This document shows, in pieces, positions 24,606 to 35,892 of a DNA stretch of 64,000 bases (the stretch's first letter is position 1; the number at the start of each line of letters is the position of its first letter). This stretch comes from Arbacia lixula (Eukaryota > Echinodermata > Echinoidea > Arbacioida > Arbaciidae): the NCBI GenBank assembly GCA_963669155.1, contig OZ022591.1, positions 8,652,982-8,716,981 of the forward strand. The letters run 5' to 3'. Position numbers and translations under genes: made by a program. The notes below the pieces were generated by a model. The model was not told where the DNA came from. It worked only from the letters and a program-made list of their open reading frames with translations, and did not search any database.

Positions 24606-24609
24606 CTTC

Positions 24610-24900
24610 CTCTCAAATGCCAAAACATACGTCACCCCCTGGTCCAGTTGCATATAGCTGTACAATTATTGTAACTTGCACTTATGATCATTACAGCCAA
24701 TCAGCTCTCTCAAATGCCAGAACATATGTCACCCCCTGGTCCAGTTACATATAGCTGTACAATTATTGTAACTTGCACTCATGATTGTAACCACCTATCA
24801 GATCTCTCAAATGCCAGAACATATGTCACCCCCTGGTCCAGTTGCAAGCAATTATGGAAACATTCATCGTTGATCGTAACAGTCAATCAGCTCCCAGCAT
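24610..24900. repeat. 97-bp tandem repeat, three units
   Basis: Units start at CTCTCAAATGCCA (24,610, 24,707, 24,804) and share CACCCCCTGGTCCAGTT and AGCTGTACAATTATTGTAAC. The third unit is truncated. The short plus-strand frame across it is a by-product. Confidence 0.9.
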
Positions 24901-25360
24901 TGTATCTTTTGTCTACCAAGTTACCATTCATTGTGGAAAATGCACATGTGATGTTTTACACAGCGCAGCATAAAATTAAGAACTGAATAAGATAACGCAC
25001 ATTCACACAAAAGTATCAATGAGATCCTGACCGAGGTCATAATCTCACTAGTCCTAGCATGTATTCACACAAACGTTAAAAAAAACCTCACCAGCCAGCA
25101 AGCATATACTGTAATTAACATGTGAACTAACACAAAAATAAGAGTGGTTAAAATGAAATCTAGCCAGCAAACCGCCACAATTTTTAAGTGCGCATTCCTT
25201 AAAGATCACACTATTAGTGAGATCTTTAGTGACACACACAGAAAGATACTGAGATTTTGACCAAATTTGAAACATTAATGTTTAAATTTTATTAATTTCA
25301 GTGTGTGAGTGAATGCCCACTTTTAATGTAGTCTACACAAACAGACCCTGTGACATTGTC
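24901..25360. other. no gene seen
   Basis: AT-rich sequence without supported features. Confidence 0.5.
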
Positions 25361-25612
25361 TCAAAATATTAGCCTAGTTACTAGGCTGAGGAGAGCATGG
25401 TCACAAGTGAGTCTGTTAACAACTAGGTCTGGTAATACAGACTAGGCCCTAATCCCTCTGACTGCCCTGGATCCTCTTCCTCCTCCACTCCACAAAGAGG
25501 ATCCAGGGCAGTCAGAGGGACTAGTGCCTAGTCTGTATTACCAGACCTAGTTGTTAAGAGACTCAGTTATGACCAGGCTCCCATCAGCCTAGTAACTAGG
25601 CTATCAAAATAT
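25361..25612. mobile_element. fold-back element with perfect 9-bp target duplication, TAGCCTAG family
   Basis: The element 25,370-25,603 begins TAGCCTAGTTACTAGGCTGA and ends TCAGCCTAGTAACTAGGCTA. The arms are complementary almost to the centre. The flanking 9-mers TCAAAATAT (25,361-25,369 and 25,604-25,612) are identical, the hallmark of a transposition event. It encodes nothing. A 9-bp duplication fits Mutator-like or some other superfamilies; I do not assign one. Confidence 0.85.
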
Positions 25613-25679
25613 GCGCCTGGCAGTAAAGCTTGTCTTGGTGTTCAGAGAGCCTGCTAGACAATGAAGGACCAACTAGAGG

Positions 25680-25990
25680 AATAGACCACCCTAAAGTTAA
25701 ATCGGTTTTGATTATAGCAGAAAATGAAAGCATCATTATCGTGAAGGTTTGGCGCAAATCTGCCAAAGAATAAAAAAAAAGTTATAATATTATTGAAATT
25801 GAAAATTCATAGCTCTGCTATCCTTCAACACATATTTTCTTCAATAATCTCTTCTTTTGTGTTTCTGCTTTAATGAAACCAACTTGACTTCAGGGTGGAC
25901 TTCAAGACATTTTTTCTTCAATAGTCTCTTCTTTTGTGTTTCTGCTTTAATGAAACCAACTTGACTTCAGGGTGGACTGCATGTTTTTTA
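25680..25990. mobile_element. 'ACCCTGAA' fold-back element with duplicated right end
   Basis: The left end (AGACCACCCTAAAGTTAAAT) pairs with a right end (CCAACTTGACTTCAGGGTGG) that occurs twice in tandem about 77 bp apart (about 25,835-25,910 and 25,912-25,985). Related to the complete element at 27,447-27,709. Confidence 0.65.
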
Positions 25991-27445
25991 AACTCTCAAA
26001 TGAGTGATGATGTTTAGAACCAGAAACCTGCAACACCGTGGATATGACAACACCACTTTGGTACTCTAATCATGGACCTATCATGGATGGACTGCGCTCG
26101 GATAGACTTGCTTTGATCTATGAGGTCCGCCGCCTCATAAAAATTCAAGACATTCAGGTGTTTTAAACAATTAGCTGTATTTCTAATTAGGTAGTGCCTT
26201 CTCTGAATAACAAAAGAAAATCTGTTTTGAGAAGTACGTCAACCGTTCAGCCTTCGCTGGGAGCTCGTAGCTGGCTTTTTACATCACGCACTGTGAATTA
26301 GTTTTGGGGTGAGCGAAGGGAAATTTTGAAAAAATTGTAGAAAGAATTTGATCTGTTACTTTTTCGGACACCTCCGCACACGAAATTGAGGTTGTTTCCA
26401 TGAAAGATGAAACATTCAATAAACGATTTACAAGATATTTTTAAGGAAATATGATTCGGAAATGTGCGATATGGAGGCATTTCTCTGGTATGTTTTCTAC
26501 AGTATTCTCCTTTTATCACAAAAACGAAGAAACAATACAATCTGAAATTCACACAATCGTATCTTAATAACATGTAATACTACTGCACATGCACTTCAGT
26601 TCATGAAGTGGTTCTAAAATCTTCTGCGCATACAGAATATATATTCCTCAAAATGCATCCTACAGTTTTCATGCTTGTTTGGCGGCGGATCTCCCTCGAT
26701 CAAAAAGCCAAACGCGTCAAATATTCCATTGTGATATCAATGCACGCGACTGCTGTCGGAATAAATTACACTTCGTGTGCTGACTCCATTCCTTACACCT
26801 CTCTGCTCTAATTCAGACTCGCTCACAGGCTAATTGACTCACTGGCTAATTGACTAACAAGGGTTTGTGTCTGCAAGCTATTAACAATGTGACTGCCCTA
26901 TAAACCAGCAGGTGTTAAACAGGTGTGGAAATGTTGGTGCGCATCCAGCTTGCTAATACATGTACCCAGGAGCACTGGGTAGCAGGAAAACTATCAAGTT
27001 TTATAGGGATCATCATACATACCCATGCAGCCACATCACCTGGGGACATATTCATGAAACCTTTCTTGTCAGAGCAAGTTGCCAAAAGTGCAAGTGGCTG
27101 AATGCACTTTAGCAACAAGCTAAGCTGTGTGATGTGTCATGAGTACATGGCCCCTGATCTGAAATACTGGACAATCCCAGCTATCAACTTTATATTCATA
27201 TAAATAAATTGTGAGTGTGTCACCACAATAACCAGGTCTGATTCCACTTGCTATAAAGAACTCACAAAAGAAATCCTCTCCAAATCATTAACTTAATCCT
27301 CAACAATCATCCATGTATCAAGATATCTGAACCTCTTTTAAAACTCTTGGAGCTAAAACCTGTCCAAATCATTTCCTTTATAATAATGCATAACAGGGAG
27401 CAATGCATAGTTAGAAGTCACGACTAGTCATCAACCACATGTGTC
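25991..27445. other. no gene seen
   Basis: Unique-looking sequence. 27,040-27,150 (GGGGACATATTCATGAAACC) resembles 28,823-28,960 and may be an old dispersed repeat. No gene supported. Confidence 0.4.
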
Positions 27446-27446
27446 T

Positions 27447-27709
27447 TTAAAGAGAACGTCCACCCTGAAGTAAAATTGATTTCAATCATGACACAAAATG
27501 AAGGCAATCTATAAGTGAAAGTTTTAGAAAATCCCTAAAAGGATGAGAAAGATACAATCTCTTTAAGTTTTGATTTTGTGACATCACTTTGAAAATTCAT
27601 AACTCTGTTATCCTTTGATGGATTTTTGTCAAACCTTCACTAATTTGCTGCTTTCATGATTCTGTGTTTATCAAAAACAACTTAATTTCAAGGTCGACGT
27701 TCCCTTTAA
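27447..27709. mobile_element. TTAA-flanked 'ACCCTGAA' MITE, complete copy
   Basis: TTAA at 27,447-27,450 and 27,706-27,709. The left end AGAGAACGTCCACCCTGAAG pairs with the right end CAAGGTCGACGTTCCCT, and the paired arms extend inward (CTATAAGTGAAAGTTTT against AAACCTTCACTAATTT). About 255 bp, non-coding. It provides the reference structure for the fragments at 2.8, 16.2, 17.4 and 25.7 kb. Confidence 0.75.
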
Positions 27710-27872
27710 CTCACTTAACATGTATCATCTACAACAGTACACAACAGGGTTAACTCTGTACATGTTGGTTATTCATTTTGGATGTAGCACTACACACAAA
27801 GCCTATACAGTAGTAATTGGTCTGGCAGTGAAAGGGTTTAAAGGCCATGGGCTGGTGAATTCTGAGGCTGAA

Positions 27873-28082
27873 CCTAGCCTCATATCCAGACTGTTAGATA
27901 TTTCTGATCCCAACAGACAAATAAAGCCTGGTACTCTAAGACTAGTCACTGTATCATTCTCCTCATTTGAACTCTTTTCTCCATCAAGAAATTGAGAGTG
28001 ATTAGTCTACTGCAGCCAGACCCCTTCATCGGATAGTGTGGTATAGAAATTAATGCCAAACAGCCTGAAAGCCAGGCTAGGA
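27873..28082. mobile_element. fold-back element, CTAGCCT family, copy 2
   Basis: Left end CCTAGCCTCATATCCAGACT, right end CAGCCTGAAAGCCAGGCTAG. The interior (CTCTAAGACTAGTCACTGTA, ATTAGTCTACTGCAGCCAGA) matches 9,471-9,690. Confidence 0.7.
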
Positions 28083-28385
28083 TAAACCATGCAGAGAAGA
28101 CCTCCTTCCTAATTTTCATTGAGATGTATGAGGAGGAAACTATCCCCGGCACCCAAGTGGTCCTAGCCATTACAATGATTTGCGAGAGCTTCTTATTCAA
28201 TTTCAAGCAGGAGATTGAGTATTAGGAGCGTTCAAGAACAGACGGGGTTAATCCTTAAAGGAGGTAATCATCACTTGGTATTACAGCTACATCAGTACTT
28301 GATGGAAACTCATCTCAAATATTACAGCAGAATAGTGCTCCCTGAATAGCTATGAGGTATTACATATTCTCACCATAACTTGCAA

Positions 28386-28593
28386 TACACTCCAGCTCAA
28401 AGGAATTGGCATAGGGAAAGGGAAAGGGAAGAAAGGGAAGCTAGGAGCCATTAAACCGCGATATGTTTTGTCCAGTTTTAATGCTAAAGCATCGTGTTTC
28501 ATGCTGAACTGGACAAAATAAACTGCGGTTTAAAACTGCGGCCACTTCCCTTCCTTCCCTTTCCCTATGCCAATTACTTTGAGCTGTAGTGTA
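28386..28593. mobile_element. TA-flanked palindromic MITE, CACTCCAGCTC variant
   Basis: The element 28,388-28,591 begins CACTCCAGCTCAAAGGAATT and ends with AATTACTTTGAGCTGTAGTG, with TA on both sides. Inner pairing includes GTCCAGTT...AACTGGAC and CCGCG/TGCGG. It is the same family as the two copies inside the TLR array (47,411-47,642 and 56,295-56,522), so the family also inserted independently of the duplication. Confidence 0.85.
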
Positions 28594-29310
28594 CATGCAT
28601 CAAGAAGAGCTATAGTCCTTGTTGATTCCCAGGCCATTTTACAGAATATCTACAGCACTATAAGTAAAGAGAATTGGCAGGAAATCAGTGAGGTCCGATT
28701 ACCATGACAACAATGAGGAAGACATTCTTTTGTAACCCCCCCCCCCAAAAAAAAAAAAAGGAAGAAAAAACAAAAATGGTTACAAATATGCTGACTTTGG
28801 TGTCCTAGAGTAGCACAGACCTGGGGCTATATTTCTGAAAAAAAAAAATCTTATTATGTCTAGTTAGTTGTTTAAGTGCAAATGGCTGCATTCGTTTTTA
28901 TTAACTAAGTAGGGTATTAATGTTTCATCAATATGGCTCCTGGTGTCCATGGGTTAGAGAAATTATTAGCGTAGCAACCTGAAGTTAGAGTAAACAAAGC
29001 TTTTAGAATACTGGAATTCAGAAAAAAAAAACATGTTGCAGATTAGTGGAGGGTACAGAAGATGTTATTTCCCAACAATCTGCATTCATGGATGACAAAA
29101 CAGAAACCTACTCTGTCTCAACAACTAAAGCACTGAGCCATGTTGTTACTGCACATACATTAAGGACTTGCACTTTGGAGGATTCTTAAAGATTGATTCG
29201 TTTAACAAACCTCCCTGTAGCTAAGTGTGGTCATAATCCACTGACTGGGAAGTTCTAAAGACAGAAGAATAAATGCTTACCATAACTTGCAAGAAGAATA
29301 GATGATAAAG
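28594..29310. other. no gene seen; poly-C/poly-A run
   Basis: Contains a C run followed by an A run at about 28,736-28,759 and further A runs. No gene supported. Confidence 0.5.
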
Positions 29311-29314
29311 TTCC

Positions 29315-29660
29315 AACTTGTTCTTACTCTAGAGTCTAGATACATTTTCCAATGTCTTCTACACCAGTGGAAGATGGTAACAACAGAGTACAATGAATCA
29401 CAAAAGCTATGTGATTTAAGTTCTAACAAGTTGTTAACTCCAGACACATTTTCCAATGGCTTGTAAACCAGTGCAAGATTGTCACAATACCATGAAATGT
29501 ATGGTCCAATAGCAAGGAACAGCGCTCTGCATGTGCAAGTAAAGTTCTAACATATCTTTAATCCAGATACATTTTCCAATGGCTTGCACACTAGCACAAT
29601 AAGTTGGTTACAATAGCTCATAGGATGGCATCTGTGTTCCAATAGCCTGAACAACAATCT
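29315..29660. repeat. about 105-123-bp tandem repeat, three units
   Basis: Units share GA(T/C)ACATTTTCCAATG(G/T)CTTG near 29,340, 29,444 and 29,567, preceded by AGTTCTAACA and followed by ACCAGTG(G/C)AAGAT. The third unit has diverged. Confidence 0.75.
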
Positions 29661-30140
29661 GCATGTAACTGCTTCTCTGCCTGCTTGGGACCTACTCATC
29701 CCAGAAGAGAGAAAGAAAGAGGAGATTAAAACCTTCTCCTAATTCCGCTGGCCTTCTCCCATTCACCCAGGGTTGAGGCCATTTACTGTTTTTACGTTGA
29801 AGCGCTTAACAACATTGTGAGGTAATTTGAGTCATGGTACATCGCCACTTGGCAAAGGCAAAGTAGTGCTAATGGCCAACTACACAGTCACCCCCTTCCT
29901 CAGCAACAAACTTCACATCAGACCCCCTCCCCCTTTTTTCTAGCAAAGGCTATAAAGCAGAGCACAAAGACTTCAGACATATGTAACTAGGGCCCTTTTG
30001 TGTGCCATACAAACAGCCTTTCTATGAGATTTGCATGTGATACTTGTAAAAAAAAATATGCACAATTGGTGTATCAAGGGGTTAAGTCCCATAAGCTTTG
30101 ATCTACAAGGGCAGGTAGGATAGAAGATATGGTATGTCAT
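29661..30140. other. no gene seen
   Basis: Unique-looking sequence without supported features. Confidence 0.5.
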
Positions 30141-30143
30141 GGA

Positions 30144-30516
30144 TTAAAGGGCATATACTGTACTGGGAAGGCCAAAAAGCCTTCAAAATGTAATTGTTAG
30201 CAATATTCTTGCCAATGGTCTTAAATTCATGTATTGTCTATTTTAGAAGCTTGCTGAAAGGTATTTGCCCTCAAATGATCCACATATGGAGTAATTAATA
30301 ATTAATGATTAAATCCTCAAAATATTCGGCCCGAACATTTTGAGGATTTGTGATTTAATCACTCATTACTCCAAATGTAGATCATTTGAGGGCAAATAAC
30401 TTTCAGCAAGCTTCTAAAATAGACAATACATGAATTTCAGACCATTGGCAAAAAGATTGCTAACAATTACATTTTGAAGGCTTTTTGGCCTTCCCAGTAC
30501 AGTATATGCCCTTTAA
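30144..30516. mobile_element. TTAA-flanked fold-back MITE, family A, copy 4
   Basis: TTAA at 30,144-30,147 and 30,513-30,516, body 365 bp, ends AGGGCATATACTGTACTGGG and complement. The inner GAACATTTTGAGGATTTGTG and flanking arms match copy 3 closely. Confidence 0.85.
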
Positions 30517-30618
30517 AGATGCACCACAGAGCTTACAAAGACCCATCATGCCATAGACAAATGGTGCTATTAACTGAACTGTTACTCTCGCTCTCCAAAA
30601 ACCTCACACAACTACACT

Positions 30619-30866
30619 GCCCTACTCTGACAAAAGGAAGCAAGTGACAAATCACTCAAATTTGGGTTATCAGTAGTCTTAGATTGTTCCCAGCATTTAA
30701 TTCCCACATATGGCCAAAATCTGGACAAGAAATATTAATCTTGTGGCAAGATATTCAATCTAACATGATGTGGTGTTGCACTGATGCCAATGCAAGTGAC
30801 AGACACATTTTGCTCATTTCCAAGAAAAGTCTCTTTTGTTAGTTGCTTCCTTTTGTCAGATTGGGG
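30619..30866. mobile_element. GCCCTACTCTG inverted-repeat element, family C, copy 3
   Basis: Same orientation as copy 1; begins GCCCTACTCTGACAAAAGGA and ends TTCCTTTTGTCAGATTGGGG. It lies about 100 bp from a family A copy. Copy 1 is likewise 171 bp downstream of one, and copy 2 is about 1.1 kb from copy 3 of family A. Confidence 0.8.
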
Positions 30867-31058
30867 AAGTATACCGCAAACTGACTGCTCTTAAGTATGG
30901 GCATTTAAACATTAATAACTGGGCTCATGTGAACCACATAAAGGGTTCCAAACTGTTATGATATAAATGGCTGTTATTAATCTATCCCACCCCTCTCTTT
31001 ATATTTTGTCTGTCTTTCTAGCGTCATCTCCCTTTCACACAGAAACACACTCACACAG

Positions 31059-31093
31059 ATGCCCACATGCACATGCACACACACACACACACA

Positions 31094-31147
<54 letters not shown>
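31059..31147. repeat. (CA)n microsatellite
   Basis: Dinucleotide CA run with one CTCACA interruption at about 31,094; uninterrupted afterwards to 31,147. Confidence 0.95.
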
Positions 31148-31153
<6 letters not shown>

Positions 31154-31540
31154 ATGACCTCTGCCTTTTGCCTCTCCATATACTCTGTTAAACTCTTGTA
31201 TACCACAGGTTAACTCTCTGTCTACTAAAGTTTGATAACCTCTGTACTTAACCTGTGTACTGATTGAAAGCAAGAACACAATGGGTTATGAGCAATCACA
31301 CAATATCACCCTGTGACAAAAGACAGGCATATGACTGGACATTACTCACCCTTGAAGAATCTTCTTTTAATCCAGCTAATCCAGTCTTAAAGACTTAGGC
31401 AAGTCCATAGAGCTCATCTCACCAAATGGGGAGAAAGAAGATTATCTCTGATGATTGCATAGGTATGTAGACTATCCTCTTCAACTTCCACCCCACTATA
31501 TTGTGAGTATAGGAGTCTTCTACTCTACAGAATGGAGAGA
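31148..31540. other. no gene seen
   Basis: No supported feature. Confidence 0.5.
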
Positions 31541-31544
31541 TCCA

Positions 31545-32085
31545 GAGCAGGCTTGTTCACACTTACTGCATTATAAATAGGAGTCACACCCACTAGGGAA
31601 GGGGGAGTTCAATAGTAGGCCTGTTCACACTAAAAGGATTGTGAATAGGAGTCATACACACTAGGGAAGGGGAGATCCACAGTAGGCCTATTCACATTTG
31701 AATGATTACCAATAGGAGTCACACACACTAGGGAAGGGGAGTAGTTGGGTTCGTCCACATTTCAAGGATTATGGATGGGAGTCATACGCACTAGGGAAGG
31801 GGGAAATCCACAAGCAGGCTTGTTCACACTCACTGCTTAATGAGTAGAAGTCACACACACTAGGTAATGGGGAGTTCAGTAGTTGGGCTCGTCCACATTT
31901 CAAGGATTATGAATGGGAGTTATAAATACTAGGGAAGGGGGAGATCCACAGTAGGCCTATTCACACTTGAAGGATTACCATTGGAGTCACACACACTGGG
32001 GAAGTGGAGCTCAGTAGAAGGTTTGTTTACATTCAATGGATTGTGGAAAGGAGTCTCACACACAAGGGAATAAGGAGTGTTCATA
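31545..32085. repeat. 67-bp minisatellite, about eight units
   Basis: The motif (A)CACTAGGGAAGGGG recurs at about 31,593, 31,661, 31,728, 31,791, 31,860, 31,929, 31,996 and 32,064, and the intervening GTTCACA(C/T)T...GGATTA(C/T)(G/C)AATAGGAGTCA is conserved with alternating variants. Alternating unit types suggest higher-order duplication of about 135-200 bp. Confidence 0.9.
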
Positions 32086-33460
32086 CTTGTTAGTCCAGCG
32101 AGACATGTTCTGACTCAACCCAGCAAAAAAAAATGTTGTGTGATGACTTCATTCTCATTTCAGAATTTTTTTTTGCCAAATATCAAAAGATCTCTATATA
32201 CTTAATGTGCAAACTAGAAAGTGCCAAGAGACACTAGCTCTTACATACATCCATATTACATGCAGTTCACCGACAGCTTCCAACCAATTTTGTTAAGTAC
32301 TACAAAGCTTACCAGATTGTTTGCCTGACATAGCATCAAGAATTGATAGTATCCAAGGTTTTATTCCACAGCCAGAGAAGAAGAAACATCTGCTACAGAT
32401 CCAATAATGTAACGGCAGACCGATCTGAGTTTCACAGATCTGTATTAAAAGAGATCACAGAGATGTTAACTTCACACTTTGCTCCTGCTCCTGTATTGTT
32501 CTAGATAAAAATATGTTTTCGGAGGCAGATCCAGCCATCTTGGTTGGAAGAACACTGCATTAATAAATCGCCTAACTCTTTATGATCCATGAAGGCATTT
32601 CTGCACAAGTAACACACACAAAACGCAAAGAGAAGCAGTTTGCCTGGCATACATAGGCTTAACGAGTAATCTCCTTCATACTGATCAATGCACACAGCAA
32701 ACAAATACACACACACACAATGACTGATCCAAAATCCCTCAAATCTGATATCCTTACAGAGCAGATAATGAATGCCAAAAGACAGCTTCCGAGGCCAGCG
32801 AGAGCAGAAAAAAATCCTGCTTAAACTCGATCCTCCTTCTCCAAAAGCTTCACATGGCTACCTCCCCCACGACTTTGATGATCCGTGCTTATCCACTACA
32901 CTTCTTGGGAGCATATAAGCCAACGATTGCGCACATGTACCGGATTATAATCACCCGGGGAAAACATGCACTGCTCATTTTTTTGCTGTGATTAAAAGTC
33001 AAAGAGCTTCGAGCTTACTGTGCTACCTCCTCTTTCCGCCCAGCGCCCGTGACTCTCTGGTTGCCGTTAGAGATCTGATTAAAGGGAACCATTTTGTCTT
33101 GATTACCATGGTAAAGCCTGGCAGATTTGCGATGTTATTCTCCAAGTTTATTACGAGCAATAGACCATATTCGTTATGTATGCACATTTTATTCACCTCT
33201 TTCAAACATTAATACATCCTTAACAGTAACCCCAAGGCTTGGCCGTGGTTTGTCCCAGTAGCAACAACTACAAGATTAAGAGTGCATTCCATCAATTGAA
33301 CATGAATCACAACAGGTGAATGCCATGATGCATTGCTACACAGCAAGGAGAAACCCCAAAGCTTGCCTGAGGTTTGAACGAGTAGCAACAACTAATAGAT
33401 TCAGAGTCCATTCCACTAATTGAAACTGAATCACTAGATACACATGAATATCTGGAATGC
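32086..33460. other. no gene seen
   Basis: Mostly unique sequence; 32,820-33,100 is somewhat richer in C/G. No exon could be supported. Confidence 0.45.
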
Positions 33461-33687
33461 ATTACTACATAGTCTAGGTACTAGGCTGTGAATTGACACA
33501 ACCCATTCTGTTAACACCTGTCTGGTAACACAGACTATGCCCTAATCCCATTCTCGCTCCTGAGAGGGGAACGAGTTAGAGGAGCAAGGATTGGATTGGG
33601 GCTAGTCTGTTTTCCCAGACTTAGTTCTTAACAAGACTGGGTTGTGTGCATGCATTTCACAGTCTAGTACCTAGGCTAGTTACTACA
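33461..33687. mobile_element. fold-back element, TAGCCTAG family, with near-identical 9-bp flanks
   Basis: The element 33,470-33,678 begins TAGTCTAGGTACTAGGCTGT and ends CAGTCTAGTACCTAGGCTA. The flanking 9-mers ATTACTACA and GTTACTACA match at 8 of 9 positions, supporting the 9-bp duplication seen at 25.4 kb. Confidence 0.75.
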
Positions 33688-34229
33688 CAGTCAGGAGAAA
33701 ATTATGAATAAATTACAAATAAAGCTTACCCAAGTGAGTCCAGTTGACTTGTTTTAGTATTTAACACTTTATGTGCCACTGAGAACATTTTGCACAGAGC
33801 AGCAGTAAGTCCACATAAATGCCACAGAAAGTCAAAAAGTCATTTTTTATAAGGTTTCATTATATTTTATCAATAAGTATTCTTATGATAATTTATCTAA
33901 TATTTAATGAGATTTTCAGTTTTAACCTAAAGCTTTGTGAATATCAGATGATCAATTTAGAACATAACAATGCTATTGTGCGCCACACATGTCAGCCCAC
34001 AAAGTCTTTTCTTCTTTCTGCCAAAAGGTTCATGAATTATTAATGACAATGATGTCAGTTGCTAGTGAATTCTCCCTATCGCATATAGCCGATATCAAGC
34101 GATATCACCTCACGATACCGATATCTGATCGATTGCTCTTGGGACGTATACTTCCGGTAAGAGCTGGTTGTCGGCAGAAAGTGACCAAGAAATCACTTTT
34201 TTTTTATGAATTAAGCAGTGAAAATTTTG
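33688..34229. other. no gene seen
   Basis: AT-rich sequence with no supported gene. Confidence 0.5.
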
Positions 34230-34315
34230 TGTAGGGTTGTGGTTAGGGTCAGGGTTAGGTTTAGAATAAGGTTTAGGGTTAGTGTTAACGTCAGGGTTAG
34301 GTTTAGGGTTAATAT
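34230..34315. repeat. interstitial telomere-like TTAGGG tract
   Basis: Degenerate run of GGTTAGGGTCAGGGTTAGG, TTTAGGGTTAG and GTTTAGGGTTAA units, oriented with TTAGGG on the + strand. TTAGGG is the metazoan telomere repeat. This may be a scar of break repair or a degenerate hexamer microsatellite; the many variant units favour an old origin. Confidence 0.7.
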
Positions 34316-35085
34316 TCATAAAATTAGTTGGATACCCTGGTCCCTTATTGTACGGGATTGCCGAATGTTCGTGGACCGGAAGTTCATATCCCAAGAATTA
34401 AAGGTAAAAAAATTAGAGCGCCACACACGTTCAGATTTGGAGAGTTATATGAGATAGGGAGAATTGACAGGTGTGATGCACAATGGACATTATTGTGTTA
34501 TGAGTTTATTATTTGATACACAACAAATTTAGCTCAAACTTTGTCCAAAGAAAAGTTCGAAAGTTTTTCTTGTATAATGACCAACGGTTAAGTATAAATG
34601 AACTTTTCAAGTGAGTGACATTATAAGAAACAATTTTCATCTGCCACTTTGTTAAAAAAAAGCATCAACATTAGTTTATTCATTTTCTTTAGTAATTAGG
34701 TTATACCAGGGAACATTAACAAGATGTATTATCAATCAATGTGAAATCAATTGAGGTACTACATCAAACAATTAGTGAGTATAGTCCCTTTAAGGATCTG
34801 TGGAGTGTTATTTCTTGTAAGAACTTTCTCTTTCTTGTGGCGGAAGGGGAGGAAAGGCCAAATGGAGAAAACAGAGGGATGGTTGGCACGACAAACTCAT
34901 TAGTGACAATCGGAGGAAGAGAGAGGTCATGACCCTGGGAGGAAACTTCCTGTCCAAAGTAACAGGAGAGGGGACCATCAAAGGTGTTCAGCACGATTCT
35001 TGCCAACACTGACCAAAGAACTTGATACTACTGGCAGAAAGGAAAAAACAATCAACTGTTCCTTTGGGCAACAAAATCAACCAGC
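34316..35085. other. no gene seen
   Basis: AT-rich sequence between the telomere-like tract and a LINE fragment. No supported gene. Confidence 0.45.
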
Positions 35086-35089
35086 GTTG

Positions 35090-35430
35090 TCGAATGAATT
35101 GAAAAGGCTGAGATGAGGATAGTAAGATGGAAGTGCAGGGTATCATTATGTCAGAGAAAGAGAAACGAAGACCTCCTCCAGTCAATGGGTCTGGTAAGGG
35201 TAGGACAGGTAATGAGAAAGAGCAGGCTGAGATGGCATGGTCATTTGGTGAGGAGAGAAGAGACCCATGCACTGGCTCCAGAAAATACTATATTTCACAT
35301 TTGATGGGAGGAAAACCTCGCAAGACATGGAAGGAAACAATCAAAGCAGGCAGAAAAGTGTTAAGCATTACCCACATTGACCCAAATGACAAGACAGTAT
35401 GGAGGAGAGGTTTCAAGGAAATGCTTACAA
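35090..35430 (+). pseudogene. C-terminal fragment of a non-LTR retrotransposon ORF, frameshifted
   Basis: One frame from about 35,113 gives MRIVRWKCRVSLCQRKRNED and then MRKSRLRWHGHLVRRE, the conserved tail downstream of the reverse transcriptase domain in RTE/Jockey-like LINE proteins (RM-RW-CG, then R-RW-GH--RR). The homology then moves to another frame near 35,270-35,300, giving GGKPRKTWKETIKAG and a WRRGF ending. One frameshift and no RT domain upstream, so a dead 5'-truncated copy. Confidence 0.65.
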
Positions 35431-35890
35431 TTGGATCAAATGTGTTTTTTTTTAAGGACAACTTAAAAGCATGTTAAATATAGGGGAGACAAAATTGCAA
35501 GAAAGTTAAAATAGACAAAAGGAAGTGGGTATTTACGGAAAAAAATAACATGTAGTGAAGGTGCTTCATGGGAATCACAAAATAGATAAAAGATTATTCT
35601 GCTTGTATTAAGATGCTAAAGATTAGTAGACATCACATAATTCTGTCAGAAATGATCAAAGTCCATACCAGACAGTTACGGTTAAGGAATTCTGTTTGTC
35701 AAAGCAGAATAATGCAAGATTACCAATAGATACTGTTCAGAAAACAGAAAAGAAAACTTTTGTTAACACCATTAGGTTAAAGATGTCTTTTCACACTTTT
35801 TATAAACAACCCCCCCCCCCCCCCCCCCCAAATAAAGTGAAATCAGGATGTACTGCAAGTGACATTTGGAACCATTTAAGGCATCAATCT
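35431..35890. other. no gene seen; 20-base poly-C run
   Basis: Contains an uninterrupted C run at 35,810-35,829 followed by A/T-rich sequence. No gene supported. Confidence 0.6.
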
Positions 35891-35892
35891 TA

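Noticed and set aside
31545..32085. CRISPR-like array of regularly spaced repeats
   Set aside because: Units are contiguous and diverged with no unique spacers, and the genome is eukaryotic; it is a minisatellite.
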